Positions 1 through 6,704 are shown, counted from the stretch's first letter. The stretch: 8,204 nucleotides of DNA from Candidatus Woesearchaeota archaeon (GCA_016934775.1 JAFGSP010000071.1:1-8204), one strand, 5' to 3'. A program made the numbers and translations. The notes: generated by a model not told the origin, from the sequence alone.

Positions 1-753
1 ATAGCTTATTCCTGAAGAACTATTTACACGATGCAGCCATAGGGGGTTATTTGTCTTTTTCAGGATTTTCACAACTTCTTCTGAGCTGCCTCCCTGGGCC
101 CCTACTCCGGGAATGAGGAAAGGCACTTGTTTTCCGGAGTTGACATTTAATTTAGAAATCTCTTCAAGCTCTTTTGGATATGTTGCTCCGACAACAGCAC
201 CAAGTCCGGGCCTGTGCCATTTCAGGATTAGCTCTGATACTTTTCTATATACAGGAGTGCTGCCGACCTTCATGTCCTGCACTTCCACAGCTGTCTTGTT
301 CGAAGTCCTGTTGAGCACATATACCCCTTTATTCTTGTAGTCAAGGAACGGCTGAATAGAATCATAGCCGAGATAAGGGTGAACTGTTACAGCATCTGCC
401 TTCCACACTTTGAATACAGAAGCAGCATATGCAGCAGCTGTCTTGCCTATGTCTCCTCTCTTTGCATCCAAAAGGACATCTATGTTTTTTGCCTTGTATT
501 CTTTTATTATTTTTTTCAGGGAAAGCAGGCCTTCGAAATCATATTGCTCAAAAAACGCAATATTCGGCTTTACTATGGGGATGTTTACATCCTCACCTTC
601 CATCGCATCAAGTATGTCAAGATAAAATCTGGTTATAGCTTTTCCGGGTGACTCTTTTATCGGGATTTTTTCAGCTACAGGGTCAATCCCCATGCATAAG
701 ATACTACCAGCTTGTTCAGCCTTTTCCTTCAGTATATCTGTGAACTTTGTCAT
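1..753 (-). CDS. pyrF: Orotidine 5'-phosphate decarboxylase, type 2, 3' end beyond window
   Basis: Decarboxylates orotidine 5'-phosphate to UMP, the last step of de novo pyrimidine synthesis, in the cytoplasm. The frame is open for 251 codons from the ATG at 753 to the window edge with no stop, so the C-terminus is missing; only a few tens of residues should be absent given the family's usual 260-280. Visible motifs: GIDP at 22-25 (substrate Asp), VKPN at 61-64, the OMPDC signature LLDAKRGDIGKTA at 94-106 with Asp96, Lys98 and Asp101 as the catalytic Asp-Lys-Asp set, VHPYLGYDS at 124-132, and PGVGAQGG at 215-222. The phrases FFEQYDFEGL and HPYLGYDS place it in the longer type-2 group rather than the short classical type. 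The motif normally read as NSSRGI is NSSSGI here (244-249), so the usual Arg is Ser. The first 38 nt overlap the upstream gene's 3' end, suggesting co-transcription. The ribosome binding site is weak (AGGAAG about 16 nt upstream). Confidence 0.93.
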   Translation of the reverse strand, partial: MTKFTDILKEKAEQAGSILCMGIDPVAEKIPIKESPGKAITRFYLDILDAMEGEDVNIPIVKPNIAFFEQYDFEGLLSLKKIIKEYKAKNIDVLLDAKRGDIGKTAAAYAASVFKVWKADAVTVHPYLGYDSIQPFLDYKNKGVYVLNRTSNKTAVEVQDMKVGSTPVYRKVSELILKWHRPGLGAVVGATYPKELEEISKLNVNSGKQVPFLIPGVGAQGGSSEEVVKILKKTNNPLWLHRVNSSSGISY

Positions 754-1291
754 TGTTTCGTTTGGATACTTCCTGCACTAGTTTTGATATCAGCCTGTGC
801 GGATCTGAGTCATAGATCAGCTTTGCTCCTGTCTTCTTCTTTGTGATCTCTATCAGCTCGTCAAAGAATTCAGAGATGCCTCCCATCTTTTCCAGCACAC
901 CTATGACCTTGCTGTCTTCATATGCTATAGTGAATTCATTCAGTGTGCCAAGAGAGCCTCTCAGGAAGACCACAGCGTCGCTTGACCTGATATTTACTAT
1001 GTTCCTTAGGTTAAATCCAAAACCAGTAAATACTATGGTATCATAAGGAACATAAGGCAACTTATATTTAGTTTTGTGCTCCTTAATATCATACGCAGGG
1101 CTTATACCTATAACCATGCCGTTCTCCTCTTTGGCGCCTATCGCAGCCTCATTCGGCATGCCTGTCGTTGCTCCGTTTATCAGGATGCAGTTATGCTTTG
1201 CGATCTCTTTTCCGATTTCCCTTGCCTTCTGGACAAGGAACTTGTCACGTACTTTTGCAGAAGAGCCCATAACACCGATTTTAAGCTTCAT
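716..1291 (-). CDS. LOG/TIGR00725-type Rossmann-fold nucleotide-binding protein
   Basis: A 191-residue protein of the SLOG/LOG superfamily, often mislabelled lysine decarboxylase; relatives include cytokinin-activating nucleotide phosphoribohydrolases. The exact substrate is unknown. Visible features: an N-terminal beta strand and turn KIGVMGSSAK (4-13), the GATTGMPNEA segment (40-49), Arg96-Asn97 in place of the LOG Arg-Lys pair, then SSDAVVFLRGSLGTLNE (103-119), which corresponds to the PGGxGTxxE loop. Gly112, Gly115-Thr116 and Glu119 are kept, but the Pro-Gly-Gly part reads Arg-Gly-Ser. I chose the ATG at 1291 over the one 18 nt upstream because GGAGGT (1302-1307) sits 10 nt before it and the alternative ATG would overlap that site. 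The 3' end overlaps pyrF by 38 nt, so the two probably share a transcript. Family assignment is fairly sure; enzymatic activity is not. Confidence 0.85.
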   Translation of the reverse strand: MKLKIGVMGSSAKVRDKFLVQKAREIGKEIAKHNCILINGATTGMPNEAAIGAKEENGMVIGISPAYDIKEHKTKYKLPYVPYDTIVFTGFGFNLRNIVNIRSSDAVVFLRGSLGTLNEFTIAYEDSKVIGVLEKMGGISEFFDELIEITKKKTGAKLIYDSDPHRLISKLVQEVSKRNNDKVHRYTEGKG

Positions 1292-1301
1292 GATTCCATC
1301 A

Positions 1302-1307
1302 ACCTCC
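1302..1307 (-). promoter_or_regulatory. Shine-Dalgarno site for the LOG-family gene
   Basis: GGAGGT on the minus strand, 10 nt before the ATG at 1291. It decides the start: the in-frame ATG at 1309 runs into this site and would have no ribosome binding site of its own. Confidence 0.7.
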
Positions 1308-1326
1308 ATCTCTTTAATTCAGAATT

Positions 1327-1336
1327 ACTTAATAAG
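1327..1336 (-). promoter_or_regulatory. Weak candidate TATA box for the LOG-pyrF pair
   Basis: CTTATTAAGT on the minus strand in the 76-nt gap after pyruvate kinase. Transcription starting about 25 nt downstream would begin near 1307 and just include the GGAGGT site. The match to an archaeal TATA box is poor, and read-through from pyruvate kinase is an alternative. Confidence 0.3.
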
Positions 1337-1367
1337 GTTTTTGTTTGGGAGCGTCTTCCAATAGAGA

Positions 1368-2732
1368 TTACAACATCCTCTCAAGATCCCTTGCCTTATG
1401 GATCTCGATGAGATTGGTAGATCCAGATTCTGTAGAAAAGACACCTGCTGTGAAAAGAAGCAGGTCATCCCTGTTTATCAGTTTCTTTTTGAACAGAAGC
1501 CTGCTGCAGTTCAATGTCTTTTTTTCAGACGGCATGTCAGGATATGCTACAGGCGTGACACCATAATGGAGTTCAAGCTTTTTTCTTACGCTGTCTTCCT
1601 TCGTTATCGCAATTATGGGGATGTTAAGCTTGAACCTTGAGATTATCCTGGCAGTGTAGCCGGATCTTGTCAGCGTGATTATCTTTGTGACAGGCAGCAT
1701 GTTTGTGATATTGTGTATGCATTTTGAGATTCCCTCAGAGACAGTCCTGCAATTGTCTATTAAGACTTTTGTCTCTACAATGCTTTCTGTTTCAAGGGCA
1801 ATCTTATGCATCTCTCTTACTGCTTTTACAGGGTATTTTCCTATGGCTGTCTCAGCAGACAGCATGATGACATCGCATCCGTCAAGTATCGCATTTGCCA
1901 CATCGCTTGTCTCCGCTCTTGTCGGCGTGGAGTTTTCAATCATAGACTGGAGCATCTGAGTTGCTATGATGACAAGCTTTCCTGCCTGGTTGCATTTCAT
2001 TACAAGCTCTTTCTGTATAAGAGGCACTCTTTCAGAGGGTATCTCAACTCCAAGATCCCCCCGGGCGACCATTATCCCGTCTGCTTCTTCAAGAATGCTG
2101 TCAAAATTCTTTATCCCGATGGGTGTTTCGATCTTTGCTATTAATCCGATATCCTTTCCTATTAACCTTCTCACTTTCCTGATGTCATCTGTATTCCTTG
2201 TATATGACAGCGCAATATAATCAATTTTCATCGAAGAAGCCTTTTTTATCATTGCCCTGTCTTCGTTTGTCAGGATGTCCAGCCCCAGCGCAACATCAGG
2301 GATATTTACCCGGGCCCTGTTAGAGATGTCTCCTTCAGACATCGACAATAAGGTTACCTGGTCGTTTCCTGTTGATTTGACAGCCAGCCTGATCAGGCCT
2401 TCATTGACAAGGATAATGTCATTTTTTTTCAGGTGCCTGTATATGTTTTTGTTAAACTTTATCTCTGATTTTTTTCCAAGGGTTATCTCAGTGCCTTTTT
2501 TCACACCTATCCTGCTCCTGCAGAGCAGCCTTACCTCCGGTCCCTGTGTGTCAAGCACGATAGGGATATCTTTTACTTTCCTGACAATATTTACTTTTTC
2601 CACAAATTCATCTGCAGAAGCATGTGACGCATTAATCCGGATGGCGTTCATGCCTGCGGCCAGCAGGCTCCTGATTGTCTTCACATCTGAAGATACAGGG
2701 CCCAGTGTTGCAAGAATCTTTGTTTTTCTCAT
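1368..2732 (-). CDS. pyk: Pyruvate kinase
   Basis: Transfers phosphate from phosphoenolpyruvate to ADP, giving pyruvate and ATP, the last step of glycolysis. The 454 residues match the usual 450-480. The TIM-barrel start KTKILATLGP (3-12) is followed by RINASHA (32-38) with Arg32, Asn34, Ser36 and His37 of the active site, then LDTQGPEVR (60-68). The small B domain spans roughly 70-145. The catalytic segment IAKIETPIGI (198-207) holds Lys200 and Glu202, and ARGDLG (223-228) gives Asp226 as the metal ligand. IIATQMLQSM (255-264) carries Thr258. The C-terminal domain (about 325-454) ends with the SGSTN loop (436-440) that resembles the regulatory-site loop. Oddities: Ala35 and Ala38 replace the usual Phe and Gly of NFSHG, and the cation-selectivity positions are mixed (see findings). 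It has its own promoter and a probably leaderless mRNA. Its product feeds the pyruvate formate-lyase encoded two genes upstream. Confidence 0.96.
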   Translation of the reverse strand: MRKTKILATLGPVSSDVKTIRSLLAAGMNAIRINASHASADEFVEKVNIVRKVKDIPIVLDTQGPEVRLLCRSRIGVKKGTEITLGKKSEIKFNKNIYRHLKKNDIILVNEGLIRLAVKSTGNDQVTLLSMSEGDISNRARVNIPDVALGLDILTNEDRAMIKKASSMKIDYIALSYTRNTDDIRKVRRLIGKDIGLIAKIETPIGIKNFDSILEEADGIMVARGDLGVEIPSERVPLIQKELVMKCNQAGKLVIIATQMLQSMIENSTPTRAETSDVANAILDGCDVIMLSAETAIGKYPVKAVREMHKIALETESIVETKVLIDNCRTVSEGISKCIHNITNMLPVTKIITLTRSGYTARIISRFKLNIPIIAITKEDSVRKKLELHYGVTPVAYPDMPSEKKTLNCSRLLFKKKLINRDDLLLFTAGVFSTESGSTNLIEIHKARDLERML

Positions 2733-2754
2733 GAGAAAAAGTGTATTCAGGGAG

Positions 2755-2762
2755 TTTATAAA
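2755..2762 (-). promoter_or_regulatory. TATA box of pyruvate kinase gene
   Basis: TTTATAAA, palindromic, centred about 26.5 nt before the pyk ATG at 2732. Archaeal transcription starts about 25 nt downstream of the box, so the mRNA should begin at or within a few bases of the ATG (leaderless). No ribosome binding site is visible before the start, which fits. Confidence 0.65.
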
Positions 2763-2799
2763 AGTTGTGTAATCGAATTATTAAGTGTCCTGCCTTGGT

Positions 2800-3615
2800 T
2801 CACTTAAACGACTTGCTGATATTAAGGTTCCAGAAGCTTGGCAATGGATTGTTGACAAAGCCTCTGAATTCCTCAGAATAGATGTAGGTTATGCCTTTCT
2901 CTGTATATTTTTTGAAATCAAGGTCTTCATAGAGCTCTTTAATCTTTTTCCTCTCAAAATCCTTCTGCAGGAGTGAAGACGGCTTTAAGATAAGATAGTC
3001 AGCCTGCCTTAAGATATTTATCTCAAGATTTGCTGAGTTCTGCGATATGAACAAGATGCTGAGGCTCTTGTGCCTTGCGACAAGGATCAGTTCTGAGAGC
3101 ATCTGGTTCGCGTTTGTCATTGATTTCCTTGAACTAAAAAGAACACCGCCTTCATCAATAAGCACAAAAGAATCATTTGTAATCTTTTCGATATTATCAG
3201 TCACATGGATCCATGTCGGCAGGTCCTCTTCATTGAAACCCAGGGCATAGCACTTCTTGTTTGTCTTTGCATGGACATTCTCAAGTATTTTTACGCCTAT
3301 GGCAGTCTTTCCTTTCCCTCTTGCTCCAATTATTATTCCGATGACACTGTCTCTCATTATCTTCTTTTCCCATCTGTCCAGGTCTCCTGCCTCGGCTTCC
3401 ACGACAGTGAATTCCTGGTATTGGGGCAGGATAGAGCCTCTTTTTTTCTCCTGCTGCCTCTGCCTTGACTTTTTTTTCATGTCTTTTGACATCTTCATTA
3501 TTGTTCCGATTGTCCTGAACGGCAGCAGTATGATAGATTGGAGTATACTGAACAGCATAAGTATTAGTTTCAGCACGCCTACGCTCTTTGGCTTGTCCTG
3601 CTTCTTTTTAGCCAT
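2800..3615 (-). CDS. Membrane-anchored Zot/HerA-like P-loop ATPase
   Basis: A 271-residue ATPase of the additional-strand P-loop class (FtsK/HerA/Zot-like); its specific job is unknown. Residues 11-33 form one hydrophobic segment, probably a membrane anchor, followed by a very basic stretch (40-60) typical of a cytoplasmic flank. The ATPase core begins near 90: Walker A GARGKGKT (97-104), Walker B FVLIDEGG (150-157) with Asp154 and Glu155, and a strand ending ILFISQNSAN (187-196) with a polar Gln192 in the sensor position after Arg181. The tail (about 215-271) is charged and contains a possible beta hairpin. The short core resembles the Zot/pI ATPases of filamentous-virus assembly and annotation pipelines may call it zonula occludens toxin. 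I see no toxin part. It stands alone with its own probably leaderless promoter, between the pfl operon and pyk, with no viral genes nearby. The fold is fairly sure, the role open. Confidence 0.85.
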   Translation of the reverse strand: MAKKKQDKPKSVGVLKLILMLFSILQSIILLPFRTIGTIMKMSKDMKKKSRQRQQEKKRGSILPQYQEFTVVEAEAGDLDRWEKKIMRDSVIGIIIGARGKGKTAIGVKILENVHAKTNKKCYALGFNEEDLPTWIHVTDNIEKITNDSFVLIDEGGVLFSSRKSMTNANQMLSELILVARHKSLSILFISQNSANLEINILRQADYLILKPSSLLQKDFERKKIKELYEDLDFKKYTEKGITYIYSEEFRGFVNNPLPSFWNLNISKSFK

Positions 3616-3638
3616 GGAGAAACATAATCAATAACTGG

Positions 3639-3646
3639 ATAATAAA
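3639..3646 (-). promoter_or_regulatory. TATA-like box of the ATPase gene
   Basis: TTTATTAT on the minus strand, centred about 27.5 nt before the ATG at 3615, the same spacing as for pyruvate kinase. It predicts a leaderless mRNA; no ribosome binding site is visible. Confidence 0.5.
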
Positions 3647-3674
3647 TGTTTTGAATCTGTTTTCTAAGAAGCCC

Positions 3675-4400
3675 TTATCTCACATACACGTCTTTTAAAT
3701 ATCTTTCAAATAGTTTTTTAGTTTTCTGCACTGCTTTTTCTGAAGGCGGGGATATGCCTTTGCAGGGATAATCAATCCCAAGTTTCTCATATTTTTCTTT
3801 GCCCAGGGTATGGAAAGGAAGTATCTCCAGCCTCTCAAGGCATTTGTAATCCTTAAAGAATTCTGCAGTCTTCAGGATAAACTCTTCCTTATCAGTATAT
3901 CCCGGCACAAGGACATACCTTATCCAGAACTTTTTTCCGGTCTTCTCAAGATGCTCTGCTATCTTTATGGGAGCATCACTAGTCATGCCTGTGACTTTCT
4001 TTTGCCATACAGGGTCTATATGCTTGATGTCGAGCAGGGTGAGGTCTGCGTACTTAAGCAGTTCAACAGTGAATTCGTCAAAAATCATGCCGTTAGTGTC
4101 CAGAGCAGTATGTATTTTTTTCTTTTTAAGCGCTTTGAACAATCCTATAAGCTCTTTCCTCTGGACAAGCGGCTCACCTCCTGAGACAGTGATGCCGCCT
4201 TCATCTCCGAAGTATTCCTTCTGTTTCTCTACAAGCTTCACAATATCTTTCACAGAATAATCTTTTCCCGCGCCTATTACCCAGGTATCTGGGTTATGGC
4301 AGTATATGCATCTTACATTGCATCCTTGCAGGAAAAGTAAGAATCTAATCCCTGGGCCTTCCTGGGTTCCCAGGGTTTCTATTGAATGTACTTTAAGCAT
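3675..4400 (-). CDS. pflA: Pyruvate formate-lyase activating enzyme (radical SAM)
   Basis: Uses S-adenosylmethionine and a [4Fe-4S] cluster to abstract a hydrogen from the C-terminal glycine of pyruvate formate-lyase, turning it on under anaerobic conditions. The 241 residues compare with 246 in E. coli. The cluster motif CNVRCIYC (27-34) has the CX3CX2C spacing with Cys27, Cys31 and Cys34, and is followed by HNPDTW as in true PflA proteins. TVSGGEPL (71-78) is the SAM-binding GGE motif; TALDTNG (98-104), LLDIKH (122-127) and IRYVLVPGYTD (160-170) follow the family order. There is no extra ferredoxin-like 8Fe insert, which separates it from the activases of other glycyl radical enzymes. The ATG is 1 nt after the pflB stop, with AAAGGA about 10 nt upstream, so translation is probably coupled. 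The order pflB-pflA is as in bacteria. Confidence 0.96.
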   Translation of the reverse strand: MLKVHSIETLGTQEGPGIRFLLFLQGCNVRCIYCHNPDTWVIGAGKDYSVKDIVKLVEKQKEYFGDEGGITVSGGEPLVQRKELIGLFKALKKKKIHTALDTNGMIFDEFTVELLKYADLTLLDIKHIDPVWQKKVTGMTSDAPIKIAEHLEKTGKKFWIRYVLVPGYTDKEEFILKTAEFFKDYKCLERLEILPFHTLGKEKYEKLGIDYPCKGISPPSEKAVQKTKKLFERYLKDVYVR

Positions 4401-4401
4401 A

Positions 4402-6621
4402 TTAGATTCCTTTGTGGAAAGTCCTTGCGATGACTTCTTTCTGCTGTTCAGGCGTAAGCTTTATGAAGTTGACAGCATAACCTGACACCCTTATAGTCAG
4501 CTGCGGGTATTTTTCAGGATGCTCCATTGCGTCAACAAGAACTTCCCTGTTAAGTACATTTACATTCAGATGATGCGCATTCTTCTTGAAATATCCATCA
4601 AGGAGCATGACAAGCTTATGCACTCTCTCTGTTTCATCTGCGCCGAGTGTCTGGGGCACAAGAGAAAAGGTGTTTGATATGCCGTCCTTGCAGTATTCGT
4701 AAGGTATTTTAGCAACAGAATTCAGTGATGCTACAGCTCCTGATGAATCCCTGCCGTGCATAGGGTTTGCTCCGGGTGCAAAAGGCTCTCCTGCTTTTCT
4801 TCCGTCCGGAGTTGAGCCGGTCTTATGCCCGTAGACAACATTCGCGGTTATTGTCAGGATGGACAATGTGGGTGTTGCATCCCTGTAGATTTTGTGCCTG
4901 GCAAGCTCTTTCCAGAAATCCTCAGTTACTTCGTTAGCAATAGCATCTACTTTTTCATCGTCATTGCCGTATTTTGGGAAATCTCCATCTATGATGAAAT
5001 CCGTAGTGATTCCATACTGGTTCCTGACAGGCTTTACTTTTGCATATTTTATTGCAGAAAAAGAATCAGCAATCACAGAAAGGCCCGCCATCCCGAAAGC
5101 CATTGTCCTTTCAACATTCGTATCAATGAGCGACATCTGGGCCCTTTCATAATAATATTTGTCATGCATGTAATGAATCACGTTCATTGTGTTGACATAC
5201 ATCTCTGCAAGCTTTGGCATTACTTTCTTGTATCTTTTTATTACTTCATCATAATCAAGGTATTCGCCTTCTATAGGTTCTATCCCCGGCACGATGTCTG
5301 CTCCGCTTATCTCATCTTTTCCCATATTCAGGGCATACAAGAGAGCTTTAGCGATATTGCATCTTGCTCCAAAGAACTGCATGCCTTTACCCATCTTTGT
5401 ATAGGATACGCAGCATGCTATGCCGTAATCATCATAGTCCCAGCATTTTTCCATGAGCTCATCATTTTCATACTGGATGGAAGACGTGTCTATGGAAATT
5501 TTTGTGCAGAATTCCTTGAACGGAGTTGGAAGCTTCTCTGACCATAATATGGTCATGTTAGGTTCAGGTGAAGGCCCAAGGTTGTACAGTGTCTGCAGGA
5601 ACCTGTAAGAAGTTTTTGTGATTTTATGCCTGCCGTCGCGCCACACGCCTCCAATTGATTCAGTCAGCCAGGTAGGGTCGCCTGCAAAGAGCTGGTTGTA
5701 CTCGTCCATCCTGAGATGTCTCACGAGCCTTAGTTTCATGATGAAATGGTCTACAAGTTCCTGGGCTTCCTCTTCTGTAAGATTGCCTTCTTTTATCTCT
5801 TTTTCAAGGTAGATATCAAAAAAGCCGCTCACATTGCCCAGGCTCATAGCAGCGCCGTCCTGCTCCTTCAATGCAGCAAGGAATGCAAAATAAGTCCATT
5901 GTATAGCTTCCCTGGCATTTTTTGCAGGCCCGCTTATGTCAAATCCATATGATTGGGCCATCTCTTTCATGAGCCCCAGGGCCCTGATCTGTTCGCTTAC
6001 TTCTTCCCTTAACTTTATCTTATCTTCGTTCATCTCGCCGTCAAGGGCAGCCTTGTCATTCTCTTTTTCAGCAATCAGCCTGTCAATACCGTAGAGGGCA
6101 ACCCTCCTGTAATCCCCGATGATCCTTCCTCTTGCATAGTTGTCAGGAAGCCCTGTCAATATGCCTTCTTTTCTCATTGATCTCATTTCAGGAGTATAAG
6201 CATCAAAGACGCCGTCATTATGGCTTTTCCTGTATTTAGTGAATATCTCTATAACTTTCGGGCTCAGCTTCCTGCCGTTCTGCTCGCATGCAGCTTCAAC
6301 TACCCTTATTCCGCCGAAAGGCTTTATTGCCCTTTTCAGGGGCTCATCAGTCTGGAGCCCGTAGATACTCTCAAGCTCTTTTTTGATATATCCGGGCTTG
6401 TGGCTTGTGATAGAAGATATAGTCTCTGTGTCAATATCCAGGACTCCGCCTTTTTTGACTTCTTCTTTTAAGAGACCCTTGCAGATTTCCCATAGCTGGG
6501 TTGTCTTTTCTGACGGGCCCTTAAGGAAAGAGGCATCGCCGTCATAAGGCGCCAGGTTATCGTACACAAATTGTCTTACATTGATATTGTTAGTTTTTTC
6601 TGAATCATTTTTGTTTTCCAT
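4402..6621 (-). CDS. pflB: Formate C-acetyltransferase (pyruvate formate-lyase)
   Basis: Glycyl radical enzyme that converts pyruvate and CoA to acetyl-CoA and formate without oxygen. Length is 739 residues against 760 in E. coli, and the sequence is collinear throughout. The thiyl-radical pair Cys403-Cys404 lies in GIACCVSY (400-407); the radical glycine is Gly714 in RVSGYAVNF (711-719), near the C-terminus as expected. Pyruvate-binding arginines are present in GDYRRVALYG (169-178) and FFGAR (416-420), and SPEPNMTILW (351-360) and TITSHKPGYI (70-79) match classical PFL rather than diol dehydratases or other glycyl radical enzymes. A loop before HLNVNV is shorter than in E. coli, which I recall as a Firmicutes feature, so transfer from bacteria is likely. 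ATG 6621 is the only in-frame start that suits the family; the strong GGAGGT upstream is unusually distant (19 nt). pflA follows at 1 nt. Confidence 0.97.
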   Translation of the reverse strand: MENKNDSEKTNNINVRQFVYDNLAPYDGDASFLKGPSEKTTQLWEICKGLLKEEVKKGGVLDIDTETISSITSHKPGYIKKELESIYGLQTDEPLKRAIKPFGGIRVVEAACEQNGRKLSPKVIEIFTKYRKSHNDGVFDAYTPEMRSMRKEGILTGLPDNYARGRIIGDYRRVALYGIDRLIAEKENDKAALDGEMNEDKIKLREEVSEQIRALGLMKEMAQSYGFDISGPAKNAREAIQWTYFAFLAALKEQDGAAMSLGNVSGFFDIYLEKEIKEGNLTEEEAQELVDHFIMKLRLVRHLRMDEYNQLFAGDPTWLTESIGGVWRDGRHKITKTSYRFLQTLYNLGPSPEPNMTILWSEKLPTPFKEFCTKISIDTSSIQYENDELMEKCWDYDDYGIACCVSYTKMGKGMQFFGARCNIAKALLYALNMGKDEISGADIVPGIEPIEGEYLDYDEVIKRYKKVMPKLAEMYVNTMNVIHYMHDKYYYERAQMSLIDTNVERTMAFGMAGLSVIADSFSAIKYAKVKPVRNQYGITTDFIIDGDFPKYGNDDEKVDAIANEVTEDFWKELARHKIYRDATPTLSILTITANVVYGHKTGSTPDGRKAGEPFAPGANPMHGRDSSGAVASLNSVAKIPYEYCKDGISNTFSLVPQTLGADETERVHKLVMLLDGYFKKNAHHLNVNVLNREVLVDAMEHPEKYPQLTIRVSGYAVNFIKLTPEQQKEVIARTFHKGI

Positions 6622-6640
6622 TTTATCCCAAAAGTAATTT

Positions 6641-6646
6641 ACCTCC
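6641..6646 (-). promoter_or_regulatory. GGAGGT Shine-Dalgarno, distant from pflB start
   Basis: AAAAAGGAGGT on the minus strand is a strong ribosome binding site, but 19 nt separate GGAGGT from the ATG at 6621. The in-frame codons between them contain no usable start (GAG GTA AAT TAC TTT TGG GAT AAA). Confidence 0.55.
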
Positions 6647-6670
6647 TTTTTATATTTTATGATGATATAA

Positions 6671-6692
6671 TCTATACTCTTTCTATACTTTT
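6671..6692 (-). repeat. 11-bp tandem direct repeat in pflB promoter
   Basis: Plus strand TCTATACTCTT followed directly by TCTATACTTTT; 10 of 11 positions agree. The period is about one helical turn, so both copies face the same side of the DNA. The second copy overlaps the candidate pflB TATA box, which fits an operator, though AT-rich chance repetition cannot be excluded. Confidence 0.5.
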
Positions 6693-6697
6693 ATAGC
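6688..6697 (-). promoter_or_regulatory. Candidate TATA box of pflB
   Basis: GCTATAAAAG on the minus strand. Initiation about 25 nt downstream would give a leader of roughly 45 nt that contains GGAGGT at 6641-6646. A second AT-rich block at 6648-6659 could also serve, but it would give a 5-8 nt leader lacking that site. Read-through from the membrane-protein pair is also possible since only 83 nt separate them. Confidence 0.5.
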
Positions 6698-6704
6698 TTA
6701 ATTG

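Noticed and set aside
716..1291. Label lysine decarboxylase
   Set aside because: That name is a historical mis-annotation of the LOG family; the protein is not a PLP-dependent decarboxylase and shows no such motifs.
1292..1309. Upstream ATG of the LOG gene adding six residues (MEVDGI)
   Set aside because: The codons overlap the GGAGGT site that serves the downstream ATG, and the extra residues precede the first strand of the fold.
2275..2772. 165-codon plus-strand frame opposite pyruvate kinase
   Set aside because: Antisense shadow of a well-supported gene, with composition set by the opposite strand.
2800..3615. Label zonula occludens toxin for the ATPase
   Set aside because: Only the N-terminal-type ATPase fold of Zot is present. 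I see no secreted toxin fragment, and the neighbours are not phage genes.
4825..5541. Long open frame (238 codons) on the plus strand
   Set aside because: It lies wholly antisense to pflB, whose reading frame shows every catalytic motif; the antisense product has no family-like features and no ribosome binding site that I can see.
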